The position numbers and the translations under genes were made by a program. Positions 8,249 to 14,893 of a DNA stretch of 17,244 nt are shown here, piece after piece. The stretch comes from DATJPD01 sp036394195 (GTDB lineage Bacteria > Pseudomonadota > Alphaproteobacteria > CACIAM-22H2), in NCBI GenBank assembly GCA_036394195.1, contig DASWFO010000281.1, forward strand, positions 1-17,244, written 5' to 3'. Every line of letters starts with the position of its first letter. The first letter of the stretch is position 1. The notes under the pieces are model-generated. The model had not been told where the DNA came from. It saw only the letters and a list, made by a program, of their open reading frames with translations, and made no database searches.

Positions 8249-8857
8249 TCAGTAAGCTGCTTGTTCCTCCCACGTCAGGAACCGGTAAGGCGAGGCCGCA
8301 TCGCCGGTCAGGGTGACAACCGCCCTGCGCACAAATGTGGCCCCGCCCGGCATGCGGGCTTCCGCGACCACGGTGAACATGCGCAGCGAAGATTGCGGCA
8401 CCGGATCGGCGACCTCGAGGAAATCGCTGCGTGCGACGCCCCGCTCGGACTCGCACCGGCTGGCGCTCGCCGCGGCGAGATCATCTGCGCCATCCGACGC
8501 GACCGTCTGCCGCTCACTGAGGAGAATCACGGGCGCCACGTTCAGGTCGAGCTTGGCTTGCTCGTCCTCGATGCGGACCCGCAAGCTCGCGCCGTCGAAG
8601 CTCAACTCCTGATCCGTACCGTCGGCACGCCATCGCCCGTCCCGGGCGGGATAGAGCATGCCCAGCACGGCAAAGCTCACGCCGGCGTCGGCGACGGTGC
8701 GGGCTCGGGCCCGCTCGATTTTGCCGCGCGCAGCGAGCATGTCGCTGCGCACCTCGTTGACCAGCCTCAACGCGAGCGTCGCCAGCAGCGCCACCACGCA
8801 CACCACCACGGCGAGCACGAGATAGCGCTCGCCGCTGCGATTGGTGCCCCCGTTCAT
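8249..8857 (-). CDS. Compact GspK-like minor pseudopilin (type II secretion family)
   Basis: The 202-residue protein begins with a short polar leader ending in Gly (RSGERY), followed by a hydrophobic helix (about 14-31) and a charged amphipathic stretch with ARARTVADAGVSFAVLGML. This is the N-terminal pattern of GspK minor pseudopilins. The next part, GRWRADGTDQELSFDG and VRIEDEQAKLDLNVAP, matches the GspK head domain. The tail FTVVAEARMPGGATF..RAVVTLTGDAASPYRFLTWEE matches the GspK C-terminus. GspK proteins usually have about 300 or more residues; here the middle, including the SAM-like repeat region, is missing, so this is a compact or internally deleted form. A strong GGGGGGAGG ribosome site precedes ATG 8857. 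It is 35 bp behind the peroxidase gene and probably in its operon. No other gsp gene is present. Family assignment rests on pattern recognition. Confidence 0.72.
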   Translation of the reverse strand: MNGGTNRSGERYLVLAVVVCVVALLATLALRLVNEVRSDMLAARGKIERARARTVADAGVSFAVLGMLYPARDGRWRADGTDQELSFDGASLRVRIEDEQAKLDLNVAPVILLSERQTVASDGADDLAAASASRCESERGVARSDFLEVADPVPQSSLRMFTVVAEARMPGGATFVRRAVVTLTGDAASPYRFLTWEEQAAY

Positions 8858-8892
8858 CGGACCTCCCCCCTAGCCCGAGCCCCCGCCCCGGA

Positions 8893-10560
8893 TCACCAGC
8901 CATCGCCGACGAAGGGGTGTCGGCGCCCGTGCGCCTCGACATGGGTCGGCCGAGGCAGGTGCCGCTGGATGTGAGTCTCCGGAGGGGTGGCTTCGAAGAC
9001 GTGCTCGGCGACGGTGGTCATCTTGGTATTGCGCTTGATGATGTCGGACAGGGTCACGTGCGAGATCATCTCGGCGGTCTCGCGATCGAAGTCCTGGTTG
9101 CGCCAGAAGAAACGGTCGCCCGATCGAAGCGCTTCGAACTGCCGCGCGATGATCGCCTGAAAGGTCTCACCGACGACGGCCCCTGGCGCGTGCGCTTCCG
9201 CAAGCCCGCCGATGAACAGATCGACCTCGTCGATGCTGCCGTAAACTGCTTCGAGGCTGTTTTGGAGGACGGGATCCTGCGTCAGGTCAGCGAACGAGCG
9301 ATACGGTGCCAACCCGAGCGCCCGGCGCGTCTCGTTGAACGTCGCGAGCCCAACATCGCGCTGGCGCTGGATGTCGATGGCGATGAGATCGATCTGGTCG
9401 ACATCGCCGCCAACGAGCGGCGCGAACAGCAAGTTGCGCAGCGCCGCGACGCAATAGACGTCCGTGGCCTGGGCGTAGTCGATGCCGAGCGAGTGCAGCA
9501 GCGGATCGAAGCCATTGGCTTCATCGATGGCCGGCGTATTGAAGAACGACTGTGACAGCGACTCCGTGAACGTGACCTTGCCGCTGTTGTCGACCCCCTC
9601 CTGGGTGTCGGAGATCTGCGAATGCCCGACGCGGAACGCGGCGGTCGAGAACTCCTGAGTCACCTGGGCGCGGACCTTCGGGTCGTAGCCCCGGTACGGG
9701 CCCAGCACGGGGCCGATCAGAAGCGGCAGGTACTCGTTGTAGACGATGTGCTGGTACTCGGCGGTCGTGATCGCCCGGGCCATCTCGTAAAGTTGCTCGC
9801 CGCTCCAGCTCGGGGCCTCGGCCTTGAGCTGCGCGACCCAGAAATTGTGCTCGCGCATGAACAACGTCGTGACCGCAGTCAGCTCAGGGTTTTCCATCAC
9901 GCGCGGATCGCCGGTGATGAACGTGCCGTTCGCGACCGGAAGCGCCTGCCCGTTGTCGGAGGTCTGCAGCGTGCCGTCCGCATTGCGCAGGCCCGCGGCC
10001 ACCTCCTCGGTCGAGCCATAGAGCTGCGACAGATCGAGATAGCCGGCGACCGTGTTGACGATGGTGTTCGTCGACGGATCGGCGACGGCGCGAGTCATGG
10101 CGATCGTCGTCCCTTGCGCGAACACCGGGTCCAGGGGCGGAACCGTGATGTGGATCGGCGGGGTTGTCGGCGGCGTGTCCTCGAGGTCGAGATCGTGATC
10201 GACGAACTGGCCGAACACGTACAGCCACGCCGAGGCGACCGGATCCGTCGTTTGGCCGTTGTCTCCCTTCGCACCCGTTCCGCCCGCGATGACGTTGCTG
10301 ATGGTTCGCGCGTTCGGGCCGTCAATCACGCCGCGCGACGTGCCCGGCGCGAACCGGCGCGGTGCCAGCGCCAGCTCCGGCCGACCCGGAAGCGGGTCGG
10401 ACTCCGGATGCTCGCGGTTGTTGCCGGCCCCACCGATCGGCCGGAACTCCTTCAATAGCCGCAGAGACGTCCCGCCGCCCGGATGGCGCTCGTCGCCCAG
10501 CGTGGGAAATGCCGGGACCATCATCGCCAGAGCCGCCGCGATCGCACGATACTTCTGCAT
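8893..10560 (-). CDS. Secreted animal-type haem peroxidase family protein
   Basis: The 555-residue protein belongs to the peroxidase-cyclooxygenase superfamily, which uses hydrogen peroxide to oxidise halides or organic substrates. An N-terminal signal peptide (residues 1 to about 22, KYRAIAAALAMMVPAFPTLG) predicts export. Key residues are visible: distal D121-H122 in FGQFVDHD, the RxxE pair R220/E223 in GDPRVMEN, the downstream REHN (236-239), and proximal H313 in FRVGHSQ. By analogy with myeloperoxidase, D121 and E223 are the residues that can form ester links to haem, so both are conserved here. The C-terminus is His- and Pro-rich. The frame is open to 10749, but ATG 10560 starts the signal peptide and has a G-rich ribosome site (GGGGGGTC). 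It heads a pair with the pseudopilin gene. Physiological substrate unknown; antimicrobial or matrix-modifying roles are possible. Confidence 0.92.
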   Translation of the reverse strand: MQKYRAIAAALAMMVPAFPTLGDERHPGGGTSLRLLKEFRPIGGAGNNREHPESDPLPGRPELALAPRRFAPGTSRGVIDGPNARTISNVIAGGTGAKGDNGQTTDPVASAWLYVFGQFVDHDLDLEDTPPTTPPIHITVPPLDPVFAQGTTIAMTRAVADPSTNTIVNTVAGYLDLSQLYGSTEEVAAGLRNADGTLQTSDNGQALPVANGTFITGDPRVMENPELTAVTTLFMREHNFWVAQLKAEAPSWSGEQLYEMARAITTAEYQHIVYNEYLPLLIGPVLGPYRGYDPKVRAQVTQEFSTAAFRVGHSQISDTQEGVDNSGKVTFTESLSQSFFNTPAIDEANGFDPLLHSLGIDYAQATDVYCVAALRNLLFAPLVGGDVDQIDLIAIDIQRQRDVGLATFNETRRALGLAPYRSFADLTQDPVLQNSLEAVYGSIDEVDLFIGGLAEAHAPGAVVGETFQAIIARQFEALRSGDRFFWRNQDFDRETAEMISHVTLSDIIKRNTKMTTVAEHVFEATPPETHIQRHLPRPTHVEAHGRRHPFVGDGW

Positions 10561-10583
10561 GAGAAAGACCCCCCGTTGCTGTC

Positions 10584-10604
10584 GCAAAACCAGACTCGTT
10601 TTGC
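10584..10604 (-). promoter_or_regulatory. Small hairpin in the peroxidase 5' region
   Basis: GCAAAAC (10584-10590) and GTTTTGC (10598-10604) form a perfect 7-bp stem around a 7-base loop, 24 bases before the peroxidase start and just upstream of its G-rich ribosome site. In an mRNA leader it could affect translation; in DNA it could be an operator. No T-tract follows on the minus strand, so it is not a classical terminator. Confidence 0.3.
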
Positions 10605-10724
10605 CGGGGGTGATCGTGTTTTGGCACCGCGAGTCGGGCCGCGTGTCATATTTGAGGCCGAAAGCGGCCAATGGCGTCACAGCGGCGGCGATGCCGGCGC
10701 CGTCCCGATATCGCCCGAAAACTT

Positions 10725-10792
10725 GTCCAATTCTGCAATTCTTTCCCAAGTCATTGGACGCAGTGGCAAATGCAGTGGCGAAGAATTGCAGA
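10725..10792. repeat. Overlapping inverted repeats plus 12-bp-period direct repeat upstream of the peroxidase gene
   Basis: TCTGCAATTCTT (10732-10743) is repeated in perfect inversion at 10781-10792 (AAGAATTGCAGA). GTCCAAT (10725-10731) is repeated in inversion at 10753-10759. The two pairs interlock (a, b, a', b'), so as RNA or cruciform they would be mutually exclusive. Between them GCAGTGGC occurs twice, at 10760-10767 and 10772-10779, exactly 12 bases apart. The block lies 165-232 bp before the peroxidase start and about 100 bp before the tRNA. It may be a multi-site regulator-binding region or a remnant of a small mobile repeat. Confidence 0.45.
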
Positions 10793-10890
10793 CCAGGACT
10801 CTCGCCAAAGCATTTGGGCGGGCCGCGTTGCCGAAGCCGATGCCGGCCGGCCTTGCCTCAAGGCGGCGGAGCCCGTACGAGATGCGGCAC

Positions 10891-10980
10891 GGATGGGTGG
10901 CCGAGCGGTTTAAGGCACCAGTCTTGAAAACTGGCAGGGGCGTAAGCTCCTCGTGGGTTCGAATCCCACCCCATCCGCCA
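10891..10980 (+). tRNA. tRNA-Ser (anticodon UGA), CCA encoded
   Basis: The 90-base gene folds as a class II tRNA. The acceptor GGATGGG (10891-10897) pairs with CCCATCC (10970-10976). The anticodon stem CCAGT/ACTGG (10918-10922 and 10930-10934) encloses loop CTTGAAA with anticodon TGA at 10925-10927. A long variable arm follows (about 10935-10952), then T stem GTGGG/CCCAC (10953-10957 and 10965-10969) around TTCGAAT. The discriminator is G and the CCA end is encoded. It reads UCA and, by wobble, other UCN serine codons. The last 13 bases recur at 14881-14893. Confidence 0.97.
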
Positions 10981-11155
10981 CCAAGGATTATTTTTGCCTG
11001 GAGCTCGCGGGTGCCCTGGACGGGCTAGGAGCGCTACTGCTGCTGGAGACCAGCGGGCGCACCTGATGCACGCGAGGATCGCACCGCCCAATACGAGCGC
11101 CTGGCCTGCAAAGTAGCGCAACCGACTGCGGCTGGGCGCGTTCGTGAGAGGGGGT

Positions 11156-12702
11156 ATGGAGGCGGTCATCGGCACCGAAGTCGAGCTGAAGCTCGTAGCG
11201 CCGCCGGCGGGTCTGGAAAAAGCCAGGCGAATGTTGCTCGCCATGCCCGCCGCCGAGCCCAAAGGCGAAGCGGAGGTCGTCAGCACGTATTACGATACGT
11301 CGGATCTGACCCTCCACAAACGGCATCTGACCTTGCGCGTGCGCAGGCGCAACGGGACCTTCGTGCAGACCGTCAAAGTCGAGGACCCGGAGGCGCTCGA
11401 CGCTTTCGAGCGCCGCGAGTGGGAGGAGCCGATCGCCGGCGAGGCCCCCGATCTCAATGCGCCGAAAACGGGCGCCCGGGTACGCGACGTCGTTGGCGGT
11501 CAGGCGCTGCACCCCGTGTTTACCACCACGGTCCGGCGGCGGATGAAATCGAGCCACGCACGTCGACCCGCGTCGAAGCGGACATAGACGAGGGCGAGCT
11601 GCGGCTGGCCGACGGCAGAGCGAGCGAGACGGTGAGCGAGCTGGAGCTCGAGCTCAAGAGCGGCGATCCGGTGGCCGTCTACGATGTCGCGTTGCGCCTC
11701 GTCAAGGCGGCGCCGTTGCGCATCGATACGGAAAGCAAGGCCGAGCGCGGCTATCGCCTGCTCATGCGCGCGAACGCGCCGCCGTCGGCGGTTCCGGCGC
11801 GGCCGATGAACCTCGATCCCGCAATGACGACCGAAGACGCCTTGCAGCGTTTCGGCCGGCTTTGTATTGCCCAAGTGCTCCGCAACGAGCGACCGACGCT
11901 CGCTGGCGATCCCGAGGGCGTTCACCAGATGCGCGTCGCCACGCGGCGCCTGCGCTCGGTGCTATCCTCGATGAAGAGGATGATTCCGGACGAGCAGCGC
12001 CGCCGCGCGGGCGAGGATCTCAAATGGTTCGGCCGGATGCTCACGCCGGCCCGCAACTGGGAGATGTTCGTGTCGAGCCTGCTGCCGGCGGTCGCGAACG
12101 CGTTGCCGGATCGTGCGCCGCTGGCGCCGTTGACCAGCGCCGCCGAGCGCTGCCGGGAGACGGCGACAGCGCACGCGCGCGACGCGATCCTTTCCGAGCA
12201 CTATACCGAAGCGACCCTGCGCCTCCTGCGCTGGTTCGAAGGCCGCGCTTGGCGCGATCAACCGGTAACGAAGCAGTCAGCGCGCCTCGTGGCGCCGATC
12301 GTCGACGTCGCGCCGAAATTGATCGAGCGCTGCCAACGCACCGCGCGCAAGCGCAGTCGGCGGTTTGCAGAGCTGACGCCGCCCGAACGCCACCGGCTGC
12401 GCATCGCCTTGAAGAAGCTGCGCTACGTCGCCGACTTTCTCGGCAGCCTCTATGAGGCGCGCGACATCGAGCGCTTCGCGAAGCCGCTCAGGGCGCTGCA
12501 GGATTCTCTTGGCTATGCGAACGACGTGCGCACCGCCTACGAACTGACCGACCAGATGCGCGGGCTGGCGGAACCTGGGGCACGCACTGTCTACCGCGGG
12601 GGCGGCATCGTTCTCGGCTGGCACGAGCGCGAGATCAACGGGCGGGAGCCGAAGCTTCGCAAGCAGGTGCGACGCTTCAGGAACCTCGATCCGTTCTGGT
12701 GA
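11156..12702 (+). CDS. CYTH and CHAD domain protein, interrupted by an apparent -1 frameshift
   Basis: The N-terminal CYTH domain begins MEAVIGTEVELKL with the ExExK triphosphate-binding signature (E8, E10, K12) and continues STYYDTSDLTLHKRHLTLRV. The C-terminal CHAD domain (about 11835-12660) has GVHQMRVATRRLRSVL and RHRLRIALKKLRYVADFLG, the basic helices that bind polyphosphate. The two parts lie in different frames. The first runs to a stop at 11587, but CYTH homology leaves it at about 11545 (VFTTTVRRRM) and resumes one base back at 11548 (IEPRTSTRVEADIDEGELRL). A missing A in the AAA run at 11546-11548 explains this. The cause is a mutation or a sequencing error; both halves look otherwise well kept. 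The start is ATG 11156 with an AGAGGGGG ribosome site; GTG 11144 is an alternative. Probable role: binding or hydrolysis of inorganic polyphosphate or tripolyphosphate. Confidence 0.88.
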
Positions 12703-12709
12703 CTGCGGC

Positions 12710-12768
12710 TTACAGCGGCACGCACGCCATATAGGTGACGCGGAAATTCGCGGCGAGATACTGCGCAC
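12710..12768 (-). pseudogene. 3'-end remnant of a paralogue of the small exported protein gene at 14992-15273
   Basis: These bases match 14992-15051 with two substitutions and one missing base. Read on the minus strand they encode QYLAANFRVTYMACVPL and a TAA stop, identical in protein to the last 17 residues of the intact gene. The substitutions are synonymous (TAT for TAC, CTG for CTC). The similarity stops abruptly at about 12768, where the rest of the gene is missing. It ends only 7 bp from the stop of the CYTH-CHAD gene. This is a truncated duplicate rather than a perfect target-site duplication. Confidence 0.75.
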
Positions 12769-12917
12769 GCTAGAGCCGGAGCCAGAATTCGGACGCGCCC
12801 CGGCGCGCCGATACGTGCCGCCTTGGATCGCCGCGCCGGACGGAAAACGGCGGGACCAAAACGGCCGTCAGCAGTGAGGCATCACCCGCTAGACCGCGCC
12901 GGGCGATCGGACGGTGA

Positions 12918-13148
12918 CTATCTGCCTTTGGGCTGAGACGGACCGCCCTGGGAAGCCTGCGGCCCCTGGGGCGTCATGGCGCTCGACCCACCGGTTGGGG
13001 GCGATGGCGGAGTGCCACCCGTAGGAGATGCTCCGGCTTGCGGCTGATAACCCTTTTGGACGGGCTGATAGCCTTCAGTCAGGCGTGGCGGCTGTGGCTT
13101 ATAGCCATCCTGAGCCATGCCGTGCTTCGGTGTCGTTGGGGTGGTCAT
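12918..13148 (-). CDS. Small Pro/Gly-rich protein with GYQP repeats, unknown function
   Basis: The 76-residue protein has no predicted signal or membrane segment. It contains three short repeats, GYKP (15-18), GYQP (26-29) and GYQP (33-36), followed by a low-complexity tail rich in Pro, Gly, Ser and Gln (37-76). It is almost certainly disordered. It starts 10 bases after the stop of the DUF6338-like gene, and its ribosome site (GAGG) overlaps that gene's TGA. Translation is therefore coupled and the two products are likely to work together, perhaps as a membrane protein and a flexible soluble partner. I do not recognise a named family. The spacing and ribosome site argue that it is a real gene despite its low complexity. 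Confidence 0.65.
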   Translation of the reverse strand: MTTPTTPKHGMAQDGYKPQPPRLTEGYQPVQKGYQPQAGASPTGGTPPSPPTGGSSAMTPQGPQASQGGPSQPKGR

Positions 13149-13158
13149 TTGAAATACC

Positions 13159-13767
13159 TCACCGTTTGAATTCGATAAACGAAATGTCGGATGCGGCGAT
13201 ATACATTCCGAGCGAGTTGTGTACGGTCTGCCACGGCTGATTGCCGGGCGGAATCGTGTACAGACGCTCTAAATATAAGTCGCGCCGAACCGGGTCGGAA
13301 GATGCCATTGAATTTTCACCGAAGTAACCTGCAATCTGAGTCCGGTTGCGCAGGGTGACAAGAACAAAGCATGGCTCTGTCCGGCTAAATATCCAATCCC
13401 ACCCTGTTGGCACGGGGTTGATTGACCGCAGCCGAAGCCACTTCAGGAGCCAGCCAACACCGTCATGTTGTGCGACAGCCGCGGATACCAGGGCGATTCC
13501 AATCGGGACGACGAAGATGATTGCCATCCAAGCTATGGCGCGCCAACCGGGAGCGTCGGCGAACAGATCGCCGGTGACCAACAGGTATATCAGCGGAGAA
13601 CAAACGGCGTAGTTGAACGCTGTCGCCGTCAACAGGCGCAACAAGATCAGCTCTTTCGTCCCGTGCTCCCTGAGAGGAACCAAGTTGGACAGAATGCCGT
13701 GATAGATGAATCCCGGCACGAATACCGACACCACGAAGTAAAGGTTCGGGACATCTTCCAGTTTCAT
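13159..13767 (-). CDS. DUF6338-like membrane protein
   Basis: The 202-residue protein starts with three hydrophobic segments (about 8-25 YFVVSVFVPGFIYHGIL, about 42-62, and about 73-95 AIAWMAIIFVVPIGIALVSA). A cytosolic-type domain follows, with TGWDWIFSRTEPCFVLVTL and RRDLYLERLYTIP, ending ISFIEFK. The pattern of membrane helices, then W-D-x-x-F-S-R-x-x-P and D-L-Y-L-x-x-x-Y, fits what I recall of DUF6338, a family without known function. I chose ATG 13767 (GGGGGCGG ribosome site) over ATG 13803, because membrane homology starts right after MKLEDV. It is followed with coupled translation by the GYQP-repeat gene. Codon use is less G+C-biased than in the flanking core genes. Similar small membrane/soluble pairs occur in defence and stress islands, but nothing here proves such a role. 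Confidence 0.68.
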   Translation of the reverse strand: MKLEDVPNLYFVVSVFVPGFIYHGILSNLVPLREHGTKELILLRLLTATAFNYAVCSPLIYLLVTGDLFADAPGWRAIAWMAIIFVVPIGIALVSAAVAQHDGVGWLLKWLRLRSINPVPTGWDWIFSRTEPCFVLVTLRNRTQIAGYFGENSMASSDPVRRDLYLERLYTIPPGNQPWQTVHNSLGMYIAASDISFIEFKR

Positions 13768-13928
13768 TGACCGCCCCCGCCGCCATGCCATACGACCGGC
13801 CATAATCTGCCTGGCTAGTTCGACGCCGTCGAGCCCGAGGCCCGGCCGTCGTCCCGTCTTGCAGTGTGACGACGCGGAGATCCGGCGCGAATGTTGACAG
13901 ACGCAGCGATTACCCTACAGCGATTTCG

Positions 13929-14639
13929 CTAAGGAAGCCCCTCGGCTTGCTTGCGAAGGCGGTCCGCCTGAAGATCCCGAAACCATTTTTCTAGACGGGC
14001 CTTCAATTTTTCCTCGATCTCTACGACAGGACCAATCCACGGTCCGATTTTTAACAAATCGATTTCCCATGGTCGCCATTGGTCGTAATCAGCACTGTCA
14101 GAGGTTGGCAACACCGACATCGAGAAGACCGTCTCGTCGCCAGCCTTGAACGTGATTCTTCCGTGAGCCGAATGGTCGTAATAGTAGCCATGCTCGAAAA
14201 GGAGCGTATAGCGTTGCCCATTGTACGCAAAATTGATTGTCTTTAACTCGTCGCTGCCCTTGCGCTCATCGCCGCCGCTGATATCGGTAAGGTCTGTCCA
14301 CACGTGGTTTTGGGCGTCATCGCGCTTTGCCCAAGACGGATAGTGCCAAAGCCCTTTTAGAATTGCGCACAGCGCACCATCCACGCCCGTGTCCCGCGCA
14401 AATTTCGTGGCACGCGCAATTTTTTCTTTTGCTGATGCCAATGCCGCCTCTTCTTCCGAGATCATTTGCGTTCTGGCGAGCCGCATAGCTTCGCGGAAGC
14501 GGCGCACGTTTTCGACCAACATTTCTTCAGCAGTTTGAGTCTGCAGTTCGGCAGGGGCGGTTTGAGTCTGCGATTCGGCAGGGGCAGTTTGGATATCAGC
14601 GGTGCGCGTCACTGACGCTGCACTATTGCTGCGTCCCAT
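13929..14639 (-). CDS. Hypothetical protein with N-terminal 9-residue repeat and helical flanks
   Basis: I recognise no family. The 236-residue protein has a Thr/Gln/Ala-rich disordered N-terminus that includes a duplicated 9-residue unit, then a long charged helix (ending ASAKEKIARATKFA). A central mixed domain is rich in aromatic residues (WHYPSW, YTLLFEHGYYYDHSAHG, QWRPWEIDLL). A C-terminal amphipathic helix follows (EEKLKARLEKWFRDLQADRL). There is no signal peptide or membrane segment. ATG 14639 has a clear GAGGAAG ribosome site five bases upstream; ATG 14654 gives a five-residue longer form with only a G-run before it. A near-consensus promoter and a palindrome lie upstream. Its composition (about half G+C) matches the islet. 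It is separated by 161 bp from the DUF6338-like gene downstream, so co-transcription is possible but not shown. Confidence 0.7.
   Translation of the reverse strand: MGRSNSAASVTRTADIQTAPAESQTQTAPAELQTQTAEEMLVENVRRFREAMRLARTQMISEEEAALASAKEKIARATKFARDTGVDGALCAILKGLWHYPSWAKRDDAQNHVWTDLTDISGGDERKGSDELKTINFAYNGQRYTLLFEHGYYYDHSAHGRITFKAGDETVFSMSVLPTSDSADYDQWRPWEIDLLKIGPWIGPVVEIEEKLKARLEKWFRDLQADRLRKQAEGLP
14533..14586 (-). repeat. Two tandem 27-bp units coding a 9-residue repeat
   Basis: Units 14533-14559 and 14560-14586 differ at only a few bases. They encode two nearly identical 9-residue blocks, each containing Q-T-A-P-A-E, in the disordered N-terminus of the hypothetical protein. The length is a multiple of three, so gain or loss of a unit by slippage would keep the frame. 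Confidence 0.75.
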
Positions 14640-14694
14640 AAGCTTCCTCAACATTGGCCCCCCGACCGCGGCACACGTACCTTAGAATCCCATG

Positions 14695-14711
14695 CTCTCG
14701 CGTCGCGAGAG
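14695..14711. promoter_or_regulatory. Perfect palindrome, candidate operator
   Basis: CTCTCGCG and CGCGAGAG flank a single central base (14703). The site lies roughly 12-28 bases downstream of the start expected from the promoter at 14730-14757 and 56 bases before the gene start. A repressor bound there would block transcription. As RNA it could form only a tight hairpin with a three-base loop, so a DNA operator is the better reading. Confidence 0.45.
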
Positions 14712-14729
14712 GCGTCTGGAACGAAAGCC

Positions 14730-14757
14730 ATTATACGTGGCGCTGAAATGTTGACAA
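14730..14757 (-). promoter_or_regulatory. Near-consensus sigma70 promoter for the hypothetical gene
   Basis: On the minus strand TTGTCA (14757-14752) and TATAAT (14735-14730) are separated by 16 bases: five of six -35 matches and a perfect -10. Transcription would begin near 14723, about 84 bases before the ATG at 14639. The ten bases TGTCAACATT around the -35 recur on the same strand about 125 bp before the DUF6338-like gene (13890-13899), but without a matching -10 there. Confidence 0.7.
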
Positions 14758-14880
14758 ACATTCCGGATCGCGGCACGAAGCGGCGTTGATGTACACAGCG
14801 ATGTGTCACACCGTTTCACCCGCACACGCGGGAAAGCGTCGCAAAATCAGAAGCTTGTCGGCAGACTGATGGAAGGTCCT

Positions 14881-14893
14881 ACCCCATCCGCCA
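14881..14893 (+). repeat. Copy of the tRNA-Ser 3' end (attachment-site-like)
   Basis: ACCCCATCCGCCA is identical to the last 13 bases of the tRNA-Ser gene (10968-10980), in the same orientation, 3.9 kb away. Tyrosine-recombinase islands use tRNA 3' ends as attachment sites and leave such a copy at the far end. It is short for an att core and no integrase is present, so this may be an old, reduced element or chance. Confidence 0.4.

Larger units (their letters stand above)
10561..10890. other. 330-bp intergenic region between tRNA-Ser and the peroxidase gene
   Basis: I see no convincing gene here. The part nearest the peroxidase holds its ribosome site and a small hairpin. The middle (10725-10792) carries overlapping inverted and direct repeats listed separately. 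The part next to the tRNA (about 10800-10890) is G+C-rich and should contain the tRNA promoter, but I cannot place -35 and -10 boxes with confidence. Confidence 0.6.
12769..14893. other. Lower-G+C accessory islet
   Basis: Base composition drops visibly here (32 of 60 G+C in 14221-14280 against 46 of 60 in 15841-15900). The segment carries three minus-strand genes without housekeeping function. Its left edge abuts a truncated gene; near its right edge are a 13-bp copy of the tRNA-Ser 3' end and the intact paralogue of the truncated gene. These are marks of an acquired islet. I see no integrase, transposase or terminal inverted repeats, so the mode of insertion is unknown and the edges are approximate. 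Confidence 0.5.

Noticed and set aside
10858..11286. A 142-residue minus-strand reading frame across the tRNA
   Set aside because: It contains GWDSNPRGAYAPASFQDW, the well-known spurious antisense translation of tRNA-Ser genes. No ribosome site or homology supports it.
12794..12807. Terminator after the CYTH-CHAD gene
   Set aside because: CGCGCC/GGCGCG is a short GC hairpin with a two-base loop about 90 bp past the stop and without a T-tract; such hairpins are common in high-G+C DNA.
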